Assembly (NCBI GenBank): GCA_002104945.1
Contig: MCFH01000038.1
Coordinates: 104,501-168,500, forward strand
DNA from: Piromyces finnis
Taxonomy: Eukaryota > Neocallimastigomycota > Neocallimastigomycetes > Neocallimastigales > Neocallimastigaceae
DNA length: 64,000 nucleotides
Direction of reading: 5' to 3'
The notes below the pieces were generated by a model, which was not told the DNA's origin, did not search any database, and saw only the letters and a list, made by a program, of their open reading frames with translations. The first letter of the stretch is position 1. The number at the start of each line of letters is the position of its first letter. The position numbers were made by a program, and so were the translations under genes. Below, in pieces: positions 1 through 8,881 of this stretch.

Positions 1-99
1 TAAACCATCAGCTATTTCAATATTTTTTTTCCTATTTCTTGGAATAGGTGAGAATTGAACTAAACCTATTTTCATTTCTTATTTTTTATATATTAATTT

Positions 100-735
100 T
101 ATAGTTTTTTTTTTTTTTAAACAATAAAGCATTTTATTTTATTTAATTTTTTTTTTAACTTCCCATCAATCGGAGTTAGCCTCAATGGTGGTTAATTCCT
201 ATTGCTATGTGGTTGTGACCTTCCCGTCGTACTGTATCTTTAGCTTCGACACTCTTAATCCATGTACATTAGATGCATATTGTTGTACGATATCTCCCAA
301 CTATAATATTAAGCCTCTTATAGTTAATTGTTGATCACGTGACACTAACTAATGTTTTGCACTTTGATTAAGGATTGTTATTTGTGTTTTTTAGCATAGC
401 GTCACCACTTATTAAATTTTAATTTGGAATGTACCATGTACATTTGACCCTCTCAAGTAGGCTAGACGAGTGTTATTATCATAGTAGCAAATTAAAAAGT
501 CCATTAATACTTACCTGAATATCATAACCCAACCCATGGCAAAACAAGTGGGAAAATCCACAGGCACTGACATCTGCGGGGTCGAACCAGAAAAGCATTA
601 TATTAGTTTAAATTTTTGTTATTAATTTAGTATTATTTTAACCCTATATAAATTAACCCAAAAAGCTTATACCAGAAGTAATGCTTTCTGTTTGGCCCAT
701 TTTTAGATTGGTACGTATTATTTAATAATACCATA
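100..735 (-). repeat. GC-richer relic, possibly a non-LTR (SINE/LINE-like) element
   Basis: This stretch is visibly richer in G and C than the rest of the window and has no long ORF. Read on the minus strand it holds a tRNA-type B box (GGTTCGACCCC, plus-strand 78 to 88 of the 501-600 block, i.e. 578-588), a T-run at 494-498 and, at its far end, an A-rich stretch (about 172 down to 100). That layout suits a Pol III-headed non-LTR retroelement tail. I see no convincing A box. The copia element at 738 inserted at its edge. It could equally be unrelated unique sequence; family assignment is inference. Confidence 0.35.
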
Positions 736-737
736 AA

Positions 738-972
738 TGTGAAAATAAAATACATTCCAAAATAATATTTTATGTATTTTTTATGTATTTGTATTTTATA
801 AAATTATAAATTAATATTGTACTACATTTTTATTCTTTGGTTATTTTTTAATAAAAAGATTTTAAGAAAGTTACAATATTTATATTATAAAATAAATATA
901 AATAAATAAAAGATTATAAAAACCCAAATAGTTTTATAAATAAATTTAAGTGTAAACTAAATTTATCTGACA
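738..972 (+). repeat. 5' LTR of copia element
   Basis: 235 bp, TG...CA ends, same sequence as 6496-6730. A TATAAAAA stretch at 915-922 could serve as the TATA box for the element transcript. Confidence 0.96.
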
Positions 973-993
973 GATTAAGAGTCTCAATTGCTC
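973..993 (+). promoter_or_regulatory. Putative primer binding site matching an internal tRNA-Lys(CTT) fragment
   Basis: The bases directly after the 5' LTR are complementary to GAGACTCTTAATC, the anticodon arm of eukaryotic tRNA-Lys with anticodon CTT. The complementarity starts exactly at the LTR edge, so the primer 3' end would fall near tRNA position 40. Drosophila copia is known to prime from a half-tRNA cut in the anticodon region; applying that here is inference. There is no TGG start as expected for a 3'-CCA primer. Confidence 0.6.
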
Positions 994-1019
994 TTATATT
1001 TAAGTAAGTTTTTTTTAAT

Positions 1020-4000
1020 ATGTCAAAAAGAAAATCTAACGGAGATACTGGATCAATTCCTATATTCGATCCTACCGTTATGCTAGGAAAGGTCACTTAT
1101 GAATTGAACAATAAAAATTTCATAACGTGGCAAATGTTTATGAGGAATATTTTAAATTATTATGGTCTTGAAGATTGGGTTGATGAAAACAAAACCCCAA
1201 AGATCAAAAGTGACGAAGGAATGGATATCGACGGAGAAGAATATCTAAAGGCACCTTTTGAAATCAATACCTACTATGATAAGAACGTAACCGAAGATGA
1301 CTTAAAAACAGATAGGAATATCCAATTTTTAATTAGGTATACTTTAGGCCCAAACTGCCAACAAGATATCCAAGATAGGTCTTTAACAAGCTACGAAATG
1401 TGGAAACTATTAGAAGACATTTATTTAGGGGATAAAATAGAAAGAAAGAATAGGCTTATTAAGGAAACAAACTCCTTAAAATACGACCCGAAAGAAAGTT
1501 TCTCAAGATTTGTAAATAAGTTAAATTCCAACTTTAATAAGTTAGAACAACTAAATGTGAAAATAGATGATGAAGAAAAAATTGGTTTACTGTATCAAGC
1601 CTTACCAGAAAAATATAGGAAAGTCACAGTCCTTAAGCATGAAGACTGGGAAGAATGCAAAAAGGACACAGCAAGAATGATAGATAAGATGAACAAATTT
1701 TATCCGAAAGAGAAATCTGAAACCTTCGGAATTAGACATATCTTTAGTGTTGAAGGTAGTTACAAAGGTGATAAAAGAAAGGAAAGTACTAAATACTACC
1801 GCAACAAACAAAGTAATAATCATAATAAAAATACAAATAAAGGAAAAGAAAAGTCCAATGAAGAAAGAAATTGGAATGACAAAAATAAACAAAGCATTAC
1901 ATGTTATTTTTGTCATCAAAAAGGACATACTGTAAAACAATGTCGTATTCAAAAAGAACTTTCAGAAGAAGTTACAAGAAGGCTAAGAAAAGAGAAAAAT
2001 AAAGGCAAGGAAGCATTTTTAGCAACAGGTGAAACAGTAAATAAACAAACCACTGAAGACTTTGAACCAGAAGTTGGATATCAAGATTTGTTTACAGTTG
2101 ATTACAATACATTATTTGACAATAACAATGATGAATGTAATAATAAATCATGCAATTACGTATCTTGTGAAAATGTACCTACAAGTTTTACTACATGGAC
2201 TTTAGATTCTGGTGCTTCTAATCATATTACCAAAGATATAGGAATTCTCAAAAATGTTTTTGAACATGTAGAACCAATCAATTATGCAAATGGAGCGACT
2301 ACAAAGTCAACACATATGGGTGAAGTAAATGGATCTATTAATGAAGAACCAATAAAATTAGAAGATGTAATGTACATCCCAGATGTAAAACGAAATTTAA
2401 TTTCTGTTGCCAAGTTAGTTAAAAGTGGCTACCAAATAATCTTTGATGAGAAGAACAATAATGTATTTGCATATATAAAAGATAAGAAAACAGATAATGT
2501 ATACGAAGTTAAAGCAAATGAATATGATGTATTCAATTTGTACATCAAAGAAGGTAATGTAGTTAATAATTACTCAATGTGCGATAATGTACGAAACAAT
2601 GGTGAATACTGGCATAGAAGAATAGGGCATCTGAATTTCAACAATAATGATGAAAAGAACAATATTCACAATTGTACAATATGCATGAGAAGCAAAATGA
2701 AAGAAATCCCTCATAAAAGGTCAGATAGTAGAGCATCAAGTGTTTTGGAACTAGTACACATCGATTTGGTTGGTCCAATCACACCATCAATTCATGACAA
2801 CGTATACTTTTTAAGTATCTTAGATGATTACAGTCGATATGGATGGGTAATATTTGTCAAGAATAAAAGTGATGTTTTCAAAGAATTTGGAAATTGGCTG
2901 AATAAAACTACTAATGAATTATCATCCAAAGTAAAATATCTTAGAAGCGATAATGGAACTGAATTCACTTCTAATAACTTCAAGGAGTTATGTAACGAAT
3001 ATGGAATAACTCAACAATTCACCGTCCCTGGAAATCCGGAGCAGAATGGAAGAGCAGAAAGATTCAATGGAAAGTTAATAAAAACTGCTACTGCAATGTT
3101 AATGGACGCAAGGTTATGTCGTCGCTTTTGGGAAGATGCTGTGAAAACAGCGAACTATGTTCATAATCGAGTTCCGCACAGTGGAATTAATGGTGAAATA
3201 CCATTTGAATTAATGTACAACAGAAAAGTTGATTATAAAAATTTAAGAGTATTTGGATGTAAAGTGTATTATTTAGATGACAGTAACATTCCAAAATTTC
3301 AAGACAAAACTAAGGAGGGAATCTTTATCGGATATGATGAATCTTCAGTAGGATACAGAATATTCGACATAAAATCAAGGAAAATTAAAGTGAAAAGAGT
3401 CGTAGGTTTTTTAGAAGAAGAACCTGGTGACTACAATTATAATTTAGAAAAAGAAAATAATAATGAAACATATAGTCAAGATACAGAAACTTTTCAAGTA
3501 AGGAACTTTAATTATATGTATGATAAAGAAAATGAAAACAATAACAATAAAGACAAAAAGGAAAAGGACATTTCAAATGAAAATGATAAATTAATGAATG
3601 AAAACCTAGAAACACTCAATGATAAAACTAGTAATAAAGAAGACTTAAAAGAAGTAAATTATGAAGAAAAATTTAAAAATATAGAAGAAAAGCTGGATAA
3701 GCTCACATCACTATTAAATAAAGAAAAAAATAATAGTTCTGAAAGTTTTATGCAAGTCTGCGAGGACACTAATGATAGTAATATGAGTATAGAAGACTCA
3801 GAAGAAGAAGACTTAAATCTCTTAGACTATATTAAACTAAAAGAAAAGAAAAAAGAACGTTTGAACAAAAATAATTACCGGAAAATTGAAGAAATGGAAG
3901 AAAATAAAGAAATTAAAATAAGTACTTCAATGGAATCTGTAAGTGAAACCAATAAAGAAAAAGAAAACAATAATGACATTTCAGGAAGTAACGACGGCAA

Positions 4001-6473
4001 TATAAATAACTTTACCTTGGAAGAAAATAATTTAAAATATAATAATTTAAAATATAATAGTGCTGACGAAACTGAAATTTGTGAAATTAAAGAAGTGAAT
4101 ATAAAGAGAAATGACGACAAGAAAAATAAAAATATAAACAGTAAAGACAATTCAAATATATCAAAGGATAATAAAAGGAATAATAAATACCTGAATACAA
4201 AAGGAAATGTTTATTTTATAGAAGAAAATTCAGACATTGTAAATAAAAATGAATTAATTGAAGAAGTATTAAAAACACCATCAGAAATGGAGATAAATGA
4301 TTTAACTGGAGAAATTGACAATAATGATTTTTTAAATATCCTGAGTCCTGACATTGATTTAGAAACAAGAAAGAAAATTGATTTTGAAAATATTGAGAGT
4401 GTCAAAAATAATATAAATAAAAATAATAGAAAAGAAATAGAAAATAATTATTCAAATGTAAAAGTAAATTATAAGAATGAAGAATATTATAAGAAAAATT
4501 ACATACCTATTAATGAGAATGAAATGAGAAGAAATTTGAATAAAGAAAATATCAATATTCCTGAAGAAAAGTCCAAATTTAAAAATATTTCTGATGAAAA
4601 AGAAAGTAATTTAAATAATCAAAATAAAAAGGAATATAATTTGAGAAATTTAAAAAATAAAAATGAAATTAAAGATCCAATCAATAAAGATAAATCTAAG
4701 AAAAAATTTTTTGATAAGAAAAAGTTATTATCAAAACAAAATTTTTTGAATAAGAGAAATCTAAATAGAAAATTAAAATCCAATAAAAATTTTAAATTAA
4801 ATGAAAATCATCCACCAAAGGAAGAAAAATTCCCAAGAAAGCGGAAACTTGTTCCAAGTGAAGATGTCATAGAAGAAAAATTTAGTAAGCCACATGAACA
4901 TGAACCAGAAAAGAAGAAAATTAAGGAAGTGGCGCTAACTATAGCACAAATCAAGGAGCCAAATTCCTATAATGATATATTTAAAAGAAAAGATAAGGAT
5001 AAGTGGATAAAAGCAATAGAAGCCGAATTGCTAAATATGAAAGAAAGAAAAGTGTTCAAAAGAATAGATGAAGTTCCAGAAGACGCCAATATTATTGATT
5101 CAAGATGGGTATTTAAGATAAAAAGGAATAGCACTGGTGAGATAGAAAAATACAAAGCTAGACTTGTAGCCAGAGGTTTTACACAAGAATATGGAGAAGA
5201 CTACAATGAGACCTTTTCTCCTACTCTAAAACAAGACTCATTAAGAATCCTAATAGGAATAGCTGCAATTAATAACTATAAAATCCATCAATTAGATGTT
5301 AAGGCCGCATATTTGTATGCAGATTTAAAGGAAGATATATATATGAAAGCACCTGAAGGAGATAAAATGTATAAAAAAGGATTATGGAAATTAAATAAAG
5401 CATTATATGGCTTAAAACAAGCAGCAAGAGAATGGAATAACAACATCAGCAATACTCTCATTGAACTAGGATTTCAGAAATTAGTTAGCGAACCATGCAT
5501 ATTTATAAAGACCAAAAACAATAAATTAGTATGTTTAGTTGGAATATATGTTGATGACATCCTAATAACTGGTAAAAAGGAAGAAATAGATAAAACTATT
5601 AAATTAATTAAAGAGAAATATGTTATCACGGATGTTGGTGATGCAAATTTCATCATAGGAATCAAAGTAGAAACGTTAAAAGATGGGTATTTGTTACATC
5701 AAGAAAGGTATTTAAAGGATATATTACACAAATTTGGTTTAGAAAACTGCAGAGGATCAAAGACAACTACACCAATCAAGAATGATGAACAACTCAATCA
5801 GCCTTTTGACCCTACTACTTATAGAGCTGCAATAGGAAGTCTTTTATATTTAGCCATAGGTACTCGTCCAGATATCTTATTTTCAGTAACCAAAGCATCT
5901 AGGTTCTCACAAAATCCTACTATCCAAAATTGGAAGAATGTATTACAAATATTCAAATATCTGAAAGAAAATCCTCATTATGGAATCCGTTTTGAAAGAA
6001 ACTTAAATTTGAAGATTTTTGTAGATTCAGACTATGGGGGAGATGAAGAAACAAGAAAATCTACCACTGGATTTGTATTTTTATTGGGAAATGGACCAAC
6101 AAGCTGGTACTCAAAACTGCAAAAATGTGTATCAACTTCAACCGCCGAAGCAGAATATTATGGACTTTGTGAATGCTCAAAGCAAGCTCTGTGGTATAGA
6201 AATATTTTTAGTGAATTAAAAATAAAGGAAGAATGCTTAAAAATCAATATTGATAATCAAGCAACTATTTACAACGCAAATAATGAAACGATTAATCCAA
6301 AGTCAAAACATATTGATATTAAGTACCATAAAGTAAGAGAATTAATTAAAGAAAATAAAATCAGTCTAGAATATATAAAATCAGAAGAAAATTTAGCAGA
6401 TGGTTTTACTAAATACTTGAATAAAAATAAAATGAAAATATTTAGAGATAGTTTATTATATAAATACAAATAA
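1020..6473 (+). CDS. Copia Gag-Pol polyprotein (1817 aa)
   Basis: Encodes all enzymes of the retrotransposon cycle. Visible in order: an N-terminal Gag region; a CCHC zinc knuckle at residues 295-308; an aspartic protease with a DSGAS motif at Asp396; the integrase HHCC zinc domain beginning at His532; the integrase core with Asp582, Asp644 and Glu680, the last two spaced D-35-E; reverse transcriptase with Asp1426 and the YVDD box at 1510-1513; and RNase H with Asp1669 and Asp1745. Between integrase and reverse transcriptase, residues about 810-1300 form an Asn/Lys/Glu-rich low-complexity linker, far longer than usual for the family. The frame has no stop or shift, so the product is probably a single polyprotein. 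The ATG at 1020 follows the LTR and primer site closely and is the first in frame. Confidence 0.97.
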   Translation: MSKRKSNGDTGSIPIFDPTVMLGKVTYELNNKNFITWQMFMRNILNYYGLEDWVDENKTPKIKSDEGMDIDGEEYLKAPFEINTYYDKNVTEDDLKTDRNIQFLIRYTLGPNCQQDIQDRSLTSYEMWKLLEDIYLGDKIERKNRLIKETNSLKYDPKESFSRFVNKLNSNFNKLEQLNVKIDDEEKIGLLYQALPEKYRKVTVLKHEDWEECKKDTARMIDKMNKFYPKEKSETFGIRHIFSVEGSYKGDKRKESTKYYRNKQSNNHNKNTNKGKEKSNEERNWNDKNKQSITCYFCHQKGHTVKQCRIQKELSEEVTRRLRKEKNKGKEAFLATGETVNKQTTEDFEPEVGYQDLFTVDYNTLFDNNNDECNNKSCNYVSCENVPTSFTTWTLDSGASNHITKDIGILKNVFEHVEPINYANGATTKSTHMGEVNGSINEEPIKLEDVMYIPDVKRNLISVAKLVKSGYQIIFDEKNNNVFAYIKDKKTDNVYEVKANEYDVFNLYIKEGNVVNNYSMCDNVRNNGEYWHRRIGHLNFNNNDEKNNIHNCTICMRSKMKEIPHKRSDSRASSVLELVHIDLVGPITPSIHDNVYFLSILDDYSRYGWVIFVKNKSDVFKEFGNWLNKTTNELSSKVKYLRSDNGTEFTSNNFKELCNEYGITQQFTVPGNPEQNGRAERFNGKLIKTATAMLMDARLCRRFWEDAVKTANYVHNRVPHSGINGEIPFELMYNRKVDYKNLRVFGCKVYYLDDSNIPKFQDKTKEGIFIGYDESSVGYRIFDIKSRKIKVKRVVGFLEEEPGDYNYNLEKENNNETYSQDTETFQVRNFNYMYDKENENNNNKDKKEKDISNENDKLMNENLETLNDKTSNKEDLKEVNYEEKFKNIEEKLDKLTSLLNKEKNNSSESFMQVCEDTNDSNMSIEDSEEEDLNLLDYIKLKEKKKERLNKNNYRKIEEMEENKEIKISTSMESVSETNKEKENNNDISGSNDGNINNFTLEENNLKYNNLKYNSADETEICEIKEVNIKRNDDKKNKNINSKDNSNISKDNKRNNKYLNTKGNVYFIEENSDIVNKNELIEEVLKTPSEMEINDLTGEIDNNDFLNILSPDIDLETRKKIDFENIESVKNNINKNNRKEIENNYSNVKVNYKNEEYYKKNYIPINENEMRRNLNKENINIPEEKSKFKNISDEKESNLNNQNKKEYNLRNLKNKNEIKDPINKDKSKKKFFDKKKLLSKQNFLNKRNLNRKLKSNKNFKLNENHPPKEEKFPRKRKLVPSEDVIEEKFSKPHEHEPEKKKIKEVALTIAQIKEPNSYNDIFKRKDKDKWIKAIEAELLNMKERKVFKRIDEVPEDANIIDSRWVFKIKRNSTGEIEKYKARLVARGFTQEYGEDYNETFSPTLKQDSLRILIGIAAINNYKIHQLDVKAAYLYADLKEDIYMKAPEGDKMYKKGLWKLNKALYGLKQAAREWNNNISNTLIELGFQKLVSEPCIFIKTKNNKLVCLVGIYVDDILITGKKEEIDKTIKLIKEKYVITDVGDANFIIGIKVETLKDGYLLHQERYLKDILHKFGLENCRGSKTTTPIKNDEQLNQPFDPTTYRAAIGSLLYLAIGTRPDILFSVTKASRFSQNPTIQNWKNVLQIFKYLKENPHYGIRFERNLNLKIFVDSDYGGDEETRKSTTGFVFLLGNGPTSWYSKLQKCVSTSTAEAEYYGLCECSKQALWYRNIFSELKIKEECLKINIDNQATIYNANNETINPKSKHIDIKYHKVRELIKENKISLEYIKSEENLADGFTKYLNKNKMKIFRDSLLYKYK

Positions 6474-6495
6474 TGAATTTATAACTTTGGGGGAG

Positions 6496-6730
6496 TGTGA
6501 AAATAAAATACATTCCAAAATAATATTTTATGTATTTTTTATGTATTTGTATTTTATAAAATTATAAATTAATATTGTACTACATTTTTATTCTTTGGTT
6601 ATTTTTTAATAAAAAGATTTTAAGAAAGTTACAATATTTATATTATAAAATAAATATAAATAAATAAAAGATTATAAAAACCCAAATAGTTTTATAAATA
6701 AATTTAAGTGTAAACTAAATTTATCTGACA
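6496..6730 (+). repeat. 3' LTR of copia element
   Basis: Same 235-bp sequence as the 5' LTR, preceded by the polypurine tract and followed by the ATAAA duplication. Confidence 0.96.
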
Positions 6731-6735
6731 ATAAA

Positions 6736-7267
6736 TTTAATTATTTATTTTATTTCCAGGAGTCGAACAAAAGGGATTTATACAAAATAATATATTCTAA
6801 TAAAAGAATAAAAAAAAATGATTATTTGTATATTTATTTATATTATAACTAATAATTATTTTTTAGTGTTATTAATTATTTTGCTTTTACTTTTATTATT
6901 TTCAACAATTTATACACAAAGTATTTGAATATAAGAAAAAAAAGGATTAAACATAAAAAAAAATCTTATTTGTAACTTTCTCTTTTATTTTATTAATAAA
7001 AATAATTTTAAGTACATTTATATATTTAATATAAAAAATATTTTTAGTTAAAACAGGTATAAAAATTCTCAATAATTAATTATATTTATCAAAGAACTCC
7101 CCTTTTCTTAATAAAAGTGAATTTTTGTTATTTTTATATAAAATTTTTATAATATTTTATTGGTTATTCAATAATAGATTAAATTATTATTTTTCTTAAA
7201 TAATTGCTAACCCTTAAAAATAACTATATAAATTTAATATTTTTAACTATATAATTTTATCACGTAT
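6736..7267. other. AT-rich spacer between two LTR elements
   Basis: About 530 bp of A/T-rich DNA with no ORF or RNA gene that I can recognise. A short less AT-rich patch around 6757-6780 resumes the sequence interrupted by the copia insertion. Confidence 0.6.
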
Positions 7268-7271
7268 CAAG

Positions 7272-7901
7272 TGATAAATAATAATTATAAATATATTATA
7301 CATTTGATATTAGTAGAAATTTTTATTATAAAATAATTATTAAATAATTTTATATAGTTTATTATAAAAATATAATTTACATAAAATCAAATATTTTATA
7401 AATTTATATATTTGATTGGGTTAAATTATAAAAATAATTTTTATTATAAAGAATAATAATAATTTTTAGTAGAAAATGAGAAGACTTAGATTACTAATAA
7501 TAAGTTAAATTTTAATAATAGTTAATATAGTTAGTTAAATAATACATAATAATAATTAAAAGACAAAAATAAGTTTTTATATAATAAAAATTATTGTTAA
7601 AAAAAAGTATAAAAACAATAAATAAAAGAAAATATAAAAACGAAATTAAACTTGTCTAGTTTGTAATTATTGTGTTAATAATAAATAATATTTTATAGAA
7701 TAAATCTGGTGTTATTATTCTATATAAATATTATTAAATAATAAAACTATAAATATTATAAAATATTATAAAATAAATTAAAATAAATAATAAAACAAGT
7801 AGATATTGTTAAAGCTCGTACAATAGCTGTCGAGATAAAACAATATAAGGTAACGAATAAGTAGTTTAAAAAGTTGTAATATAACTACCAATCCGTTATC
7901 A
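7272..7901 (+). repeat. 5' LTR of Gag-Pro element
   Basis: TGATAA...TTATCA ends; about 98% identical by eye to 11191-11819, with substitutions clustered around 7470-7630 and one length difference. Confidence 0.93.
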
Positions 7902-7903
7902 AG

Positions 7904-7920
7904 TGGTGGAGAACCTCAGT
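7904..7920 (+). promoter_or_regulatory. Putative primer binding site (tRNA 3'-CCA type)
   Basis: Two bases after the LTR, TGGTGGAGAACCTCAGT would pair with a tRNA ending ...CCACCA. The matching tRNA species was not identified. Unlike the copia element, this is a conventional 3'-end primer site. Confidence 0.5.
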
Positions 7921-8001
7921 CGTCCCGTGGGAAAGCCGAAAATTTAAATAATTCCTATTTATTAGTATATTTAGTATAATTATCTTATTTATTTACTAAA
8001 T

Positions 8002-8856
8002 ATGACTGAAAATAAAAACAATTTTGAAAGAGCCGCTAGTATGGCTAAAGAAATAAGCCCTCTTGGCAAGAAAGATACTAAGTTCTTCAGATGGAAAATG
8101 GAACTTGAAGATATCTTAGAAGACTTAGCTCTTTCTGAAAAAGAAAAGAAGAGAATTGCTTTGCTTGCTACTACCGGTAACTCAAAGGATCTTTGTAGTG
8201 ATATTTATTATGAAGATAGATCCCTATCTTATAATGAATTTATCAATAAAATATCTAACTTATTTGAGGATGATAAAACCTCTAATAGAAACCTAAATAA
8301 GTTAGAAAAAATAAAAGTAAACAAAAGCTCTGTTAGAGAATTTAACCGTTCTTTTAACGACCTTTTGAAAGAAATTAAAGAAAGGGACAAGCCTTCTGAA
8401 GAAAGACTTGTTTTTCTTTATACAAAAGCTTTTAATAGGAGAACTTCTATATTAAATTCTCTTATTAACAAACAACCAAAAACTTTAAAGGATGCTATGG
8501 TCATTGCTATTAAAGCAGATGAGCTTCTATCTGCTTATGAAAGTGATGATGAATATGTACCCAATAAAAGAACTCAAAACAAAAATAATTATTATAAGAG
8601 AAAAATAGAAGTTGAAGATAAAACCTCTTATAATAATAACGAAAATAATAGTAGTACTGATAATGAAAAGACTACTAAAGAAGAAGCTAAAGAATCAGAT
8701 CTGGATGCTTTGACCAAAAGCTTTGCCCAGATGAAAGTTCATATCTGCCACCGTTGTAACCAGAAAGGACATGATGCCCGCTTCTGCCCAAACGAAATGA
8801 CCGATGTGAACAAAATCATAGCTACCCTCCTCAAAACCCAAAACCATTTAAATTAA
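8002..8856 (+). CDS. Gag protein (284 aa)
   Basis: Nucleocapsid/capsid precursor of the LTR element at 7272-11819. Helical retrotransposon-gag-like region over residues about 30-175, a charged Asn/Lys/Glu-rich spacer, then one CCHC zinc knuckle (CHRCNQKGHDARFC, residues 249-262) that would bind RNA. The stop TAA at 8854-8856 directly follows a slippery heptamer, so a fraction of ribosomes is expected to continue into protease in the -1 frame. The start is the first ATG after the untranslated leader. Confidence 0.9.
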   Translation: MTENKNNFERAASMAKEISPLGKKDTKFFRWKMELEDILEDLALSEKEKKRIALLATTGNSKDLCSDIYYEDRSLSYNEFINKISNLFEDDKTSNRNLNKLEKIKVNKSSVREFNRSFNDLLKEIKERDKPSEERLVFLYTKAFNRRTSILNSLINKQPKTLKDAMVIAIKADELLSAYESDDEYVPNKRTQNKNNYYKRKIEVEDKTSYNNNENNSSTDNEKTTKEEAKESDLDALTKSFAQMKVHICHRCNQKGHDARFCPNEMTDVNKIIATLLKTQNHLN

Positions 8857-8881
8857 ATGGGGGAAGTTCTCAATCTTCCCC
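8847..8881 (+). promoter_or_regulatory. -1 programmed ribosomal frameshift signal (gag to pro)
   Basis: A heptamer T TTA AAT lies at 8847-8853 in the gag frame and fits X XXY YYZ. The gag stop TAA follows at once. After a 6-nt spacer a hairpin forms from GGGGAAG (8860-8866) and CTTCCCC (8875-8881), seven perfect pairs with an 8-nt loop. The -1 frame is open from 8775 to 10844, so a slip here yields Gag-Pro. Heptamer, spacer and stem all match established retroviral frameshift rules. Confidence 0.85.

Larger units (their letters stand above)
738..6730 (+). mobile_element. Intact Ty1/copia LTR retrotransposon
   Basis: Complete 5993-bp element. Two 235-bp LTRs (738-972, 6496-6730) start TG and end CA and are identical by eye. 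The 5-bp duplication ATAAA flanks it at 733-737 and 6731-6735. A polypurine tract GGGGGAG (6489-6495) abuts the 3' LTR. One uninterrupted polyprotein has domain order gag, protease, integrase, reverse transcriptase, RNase H, which is the Pseudoviridae (Ty1/copia) order because integrase precedes reverse transcriptase. Identical LTRs and an open frame indicate very recent insertion and possible activity. Confidence 0.97.
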
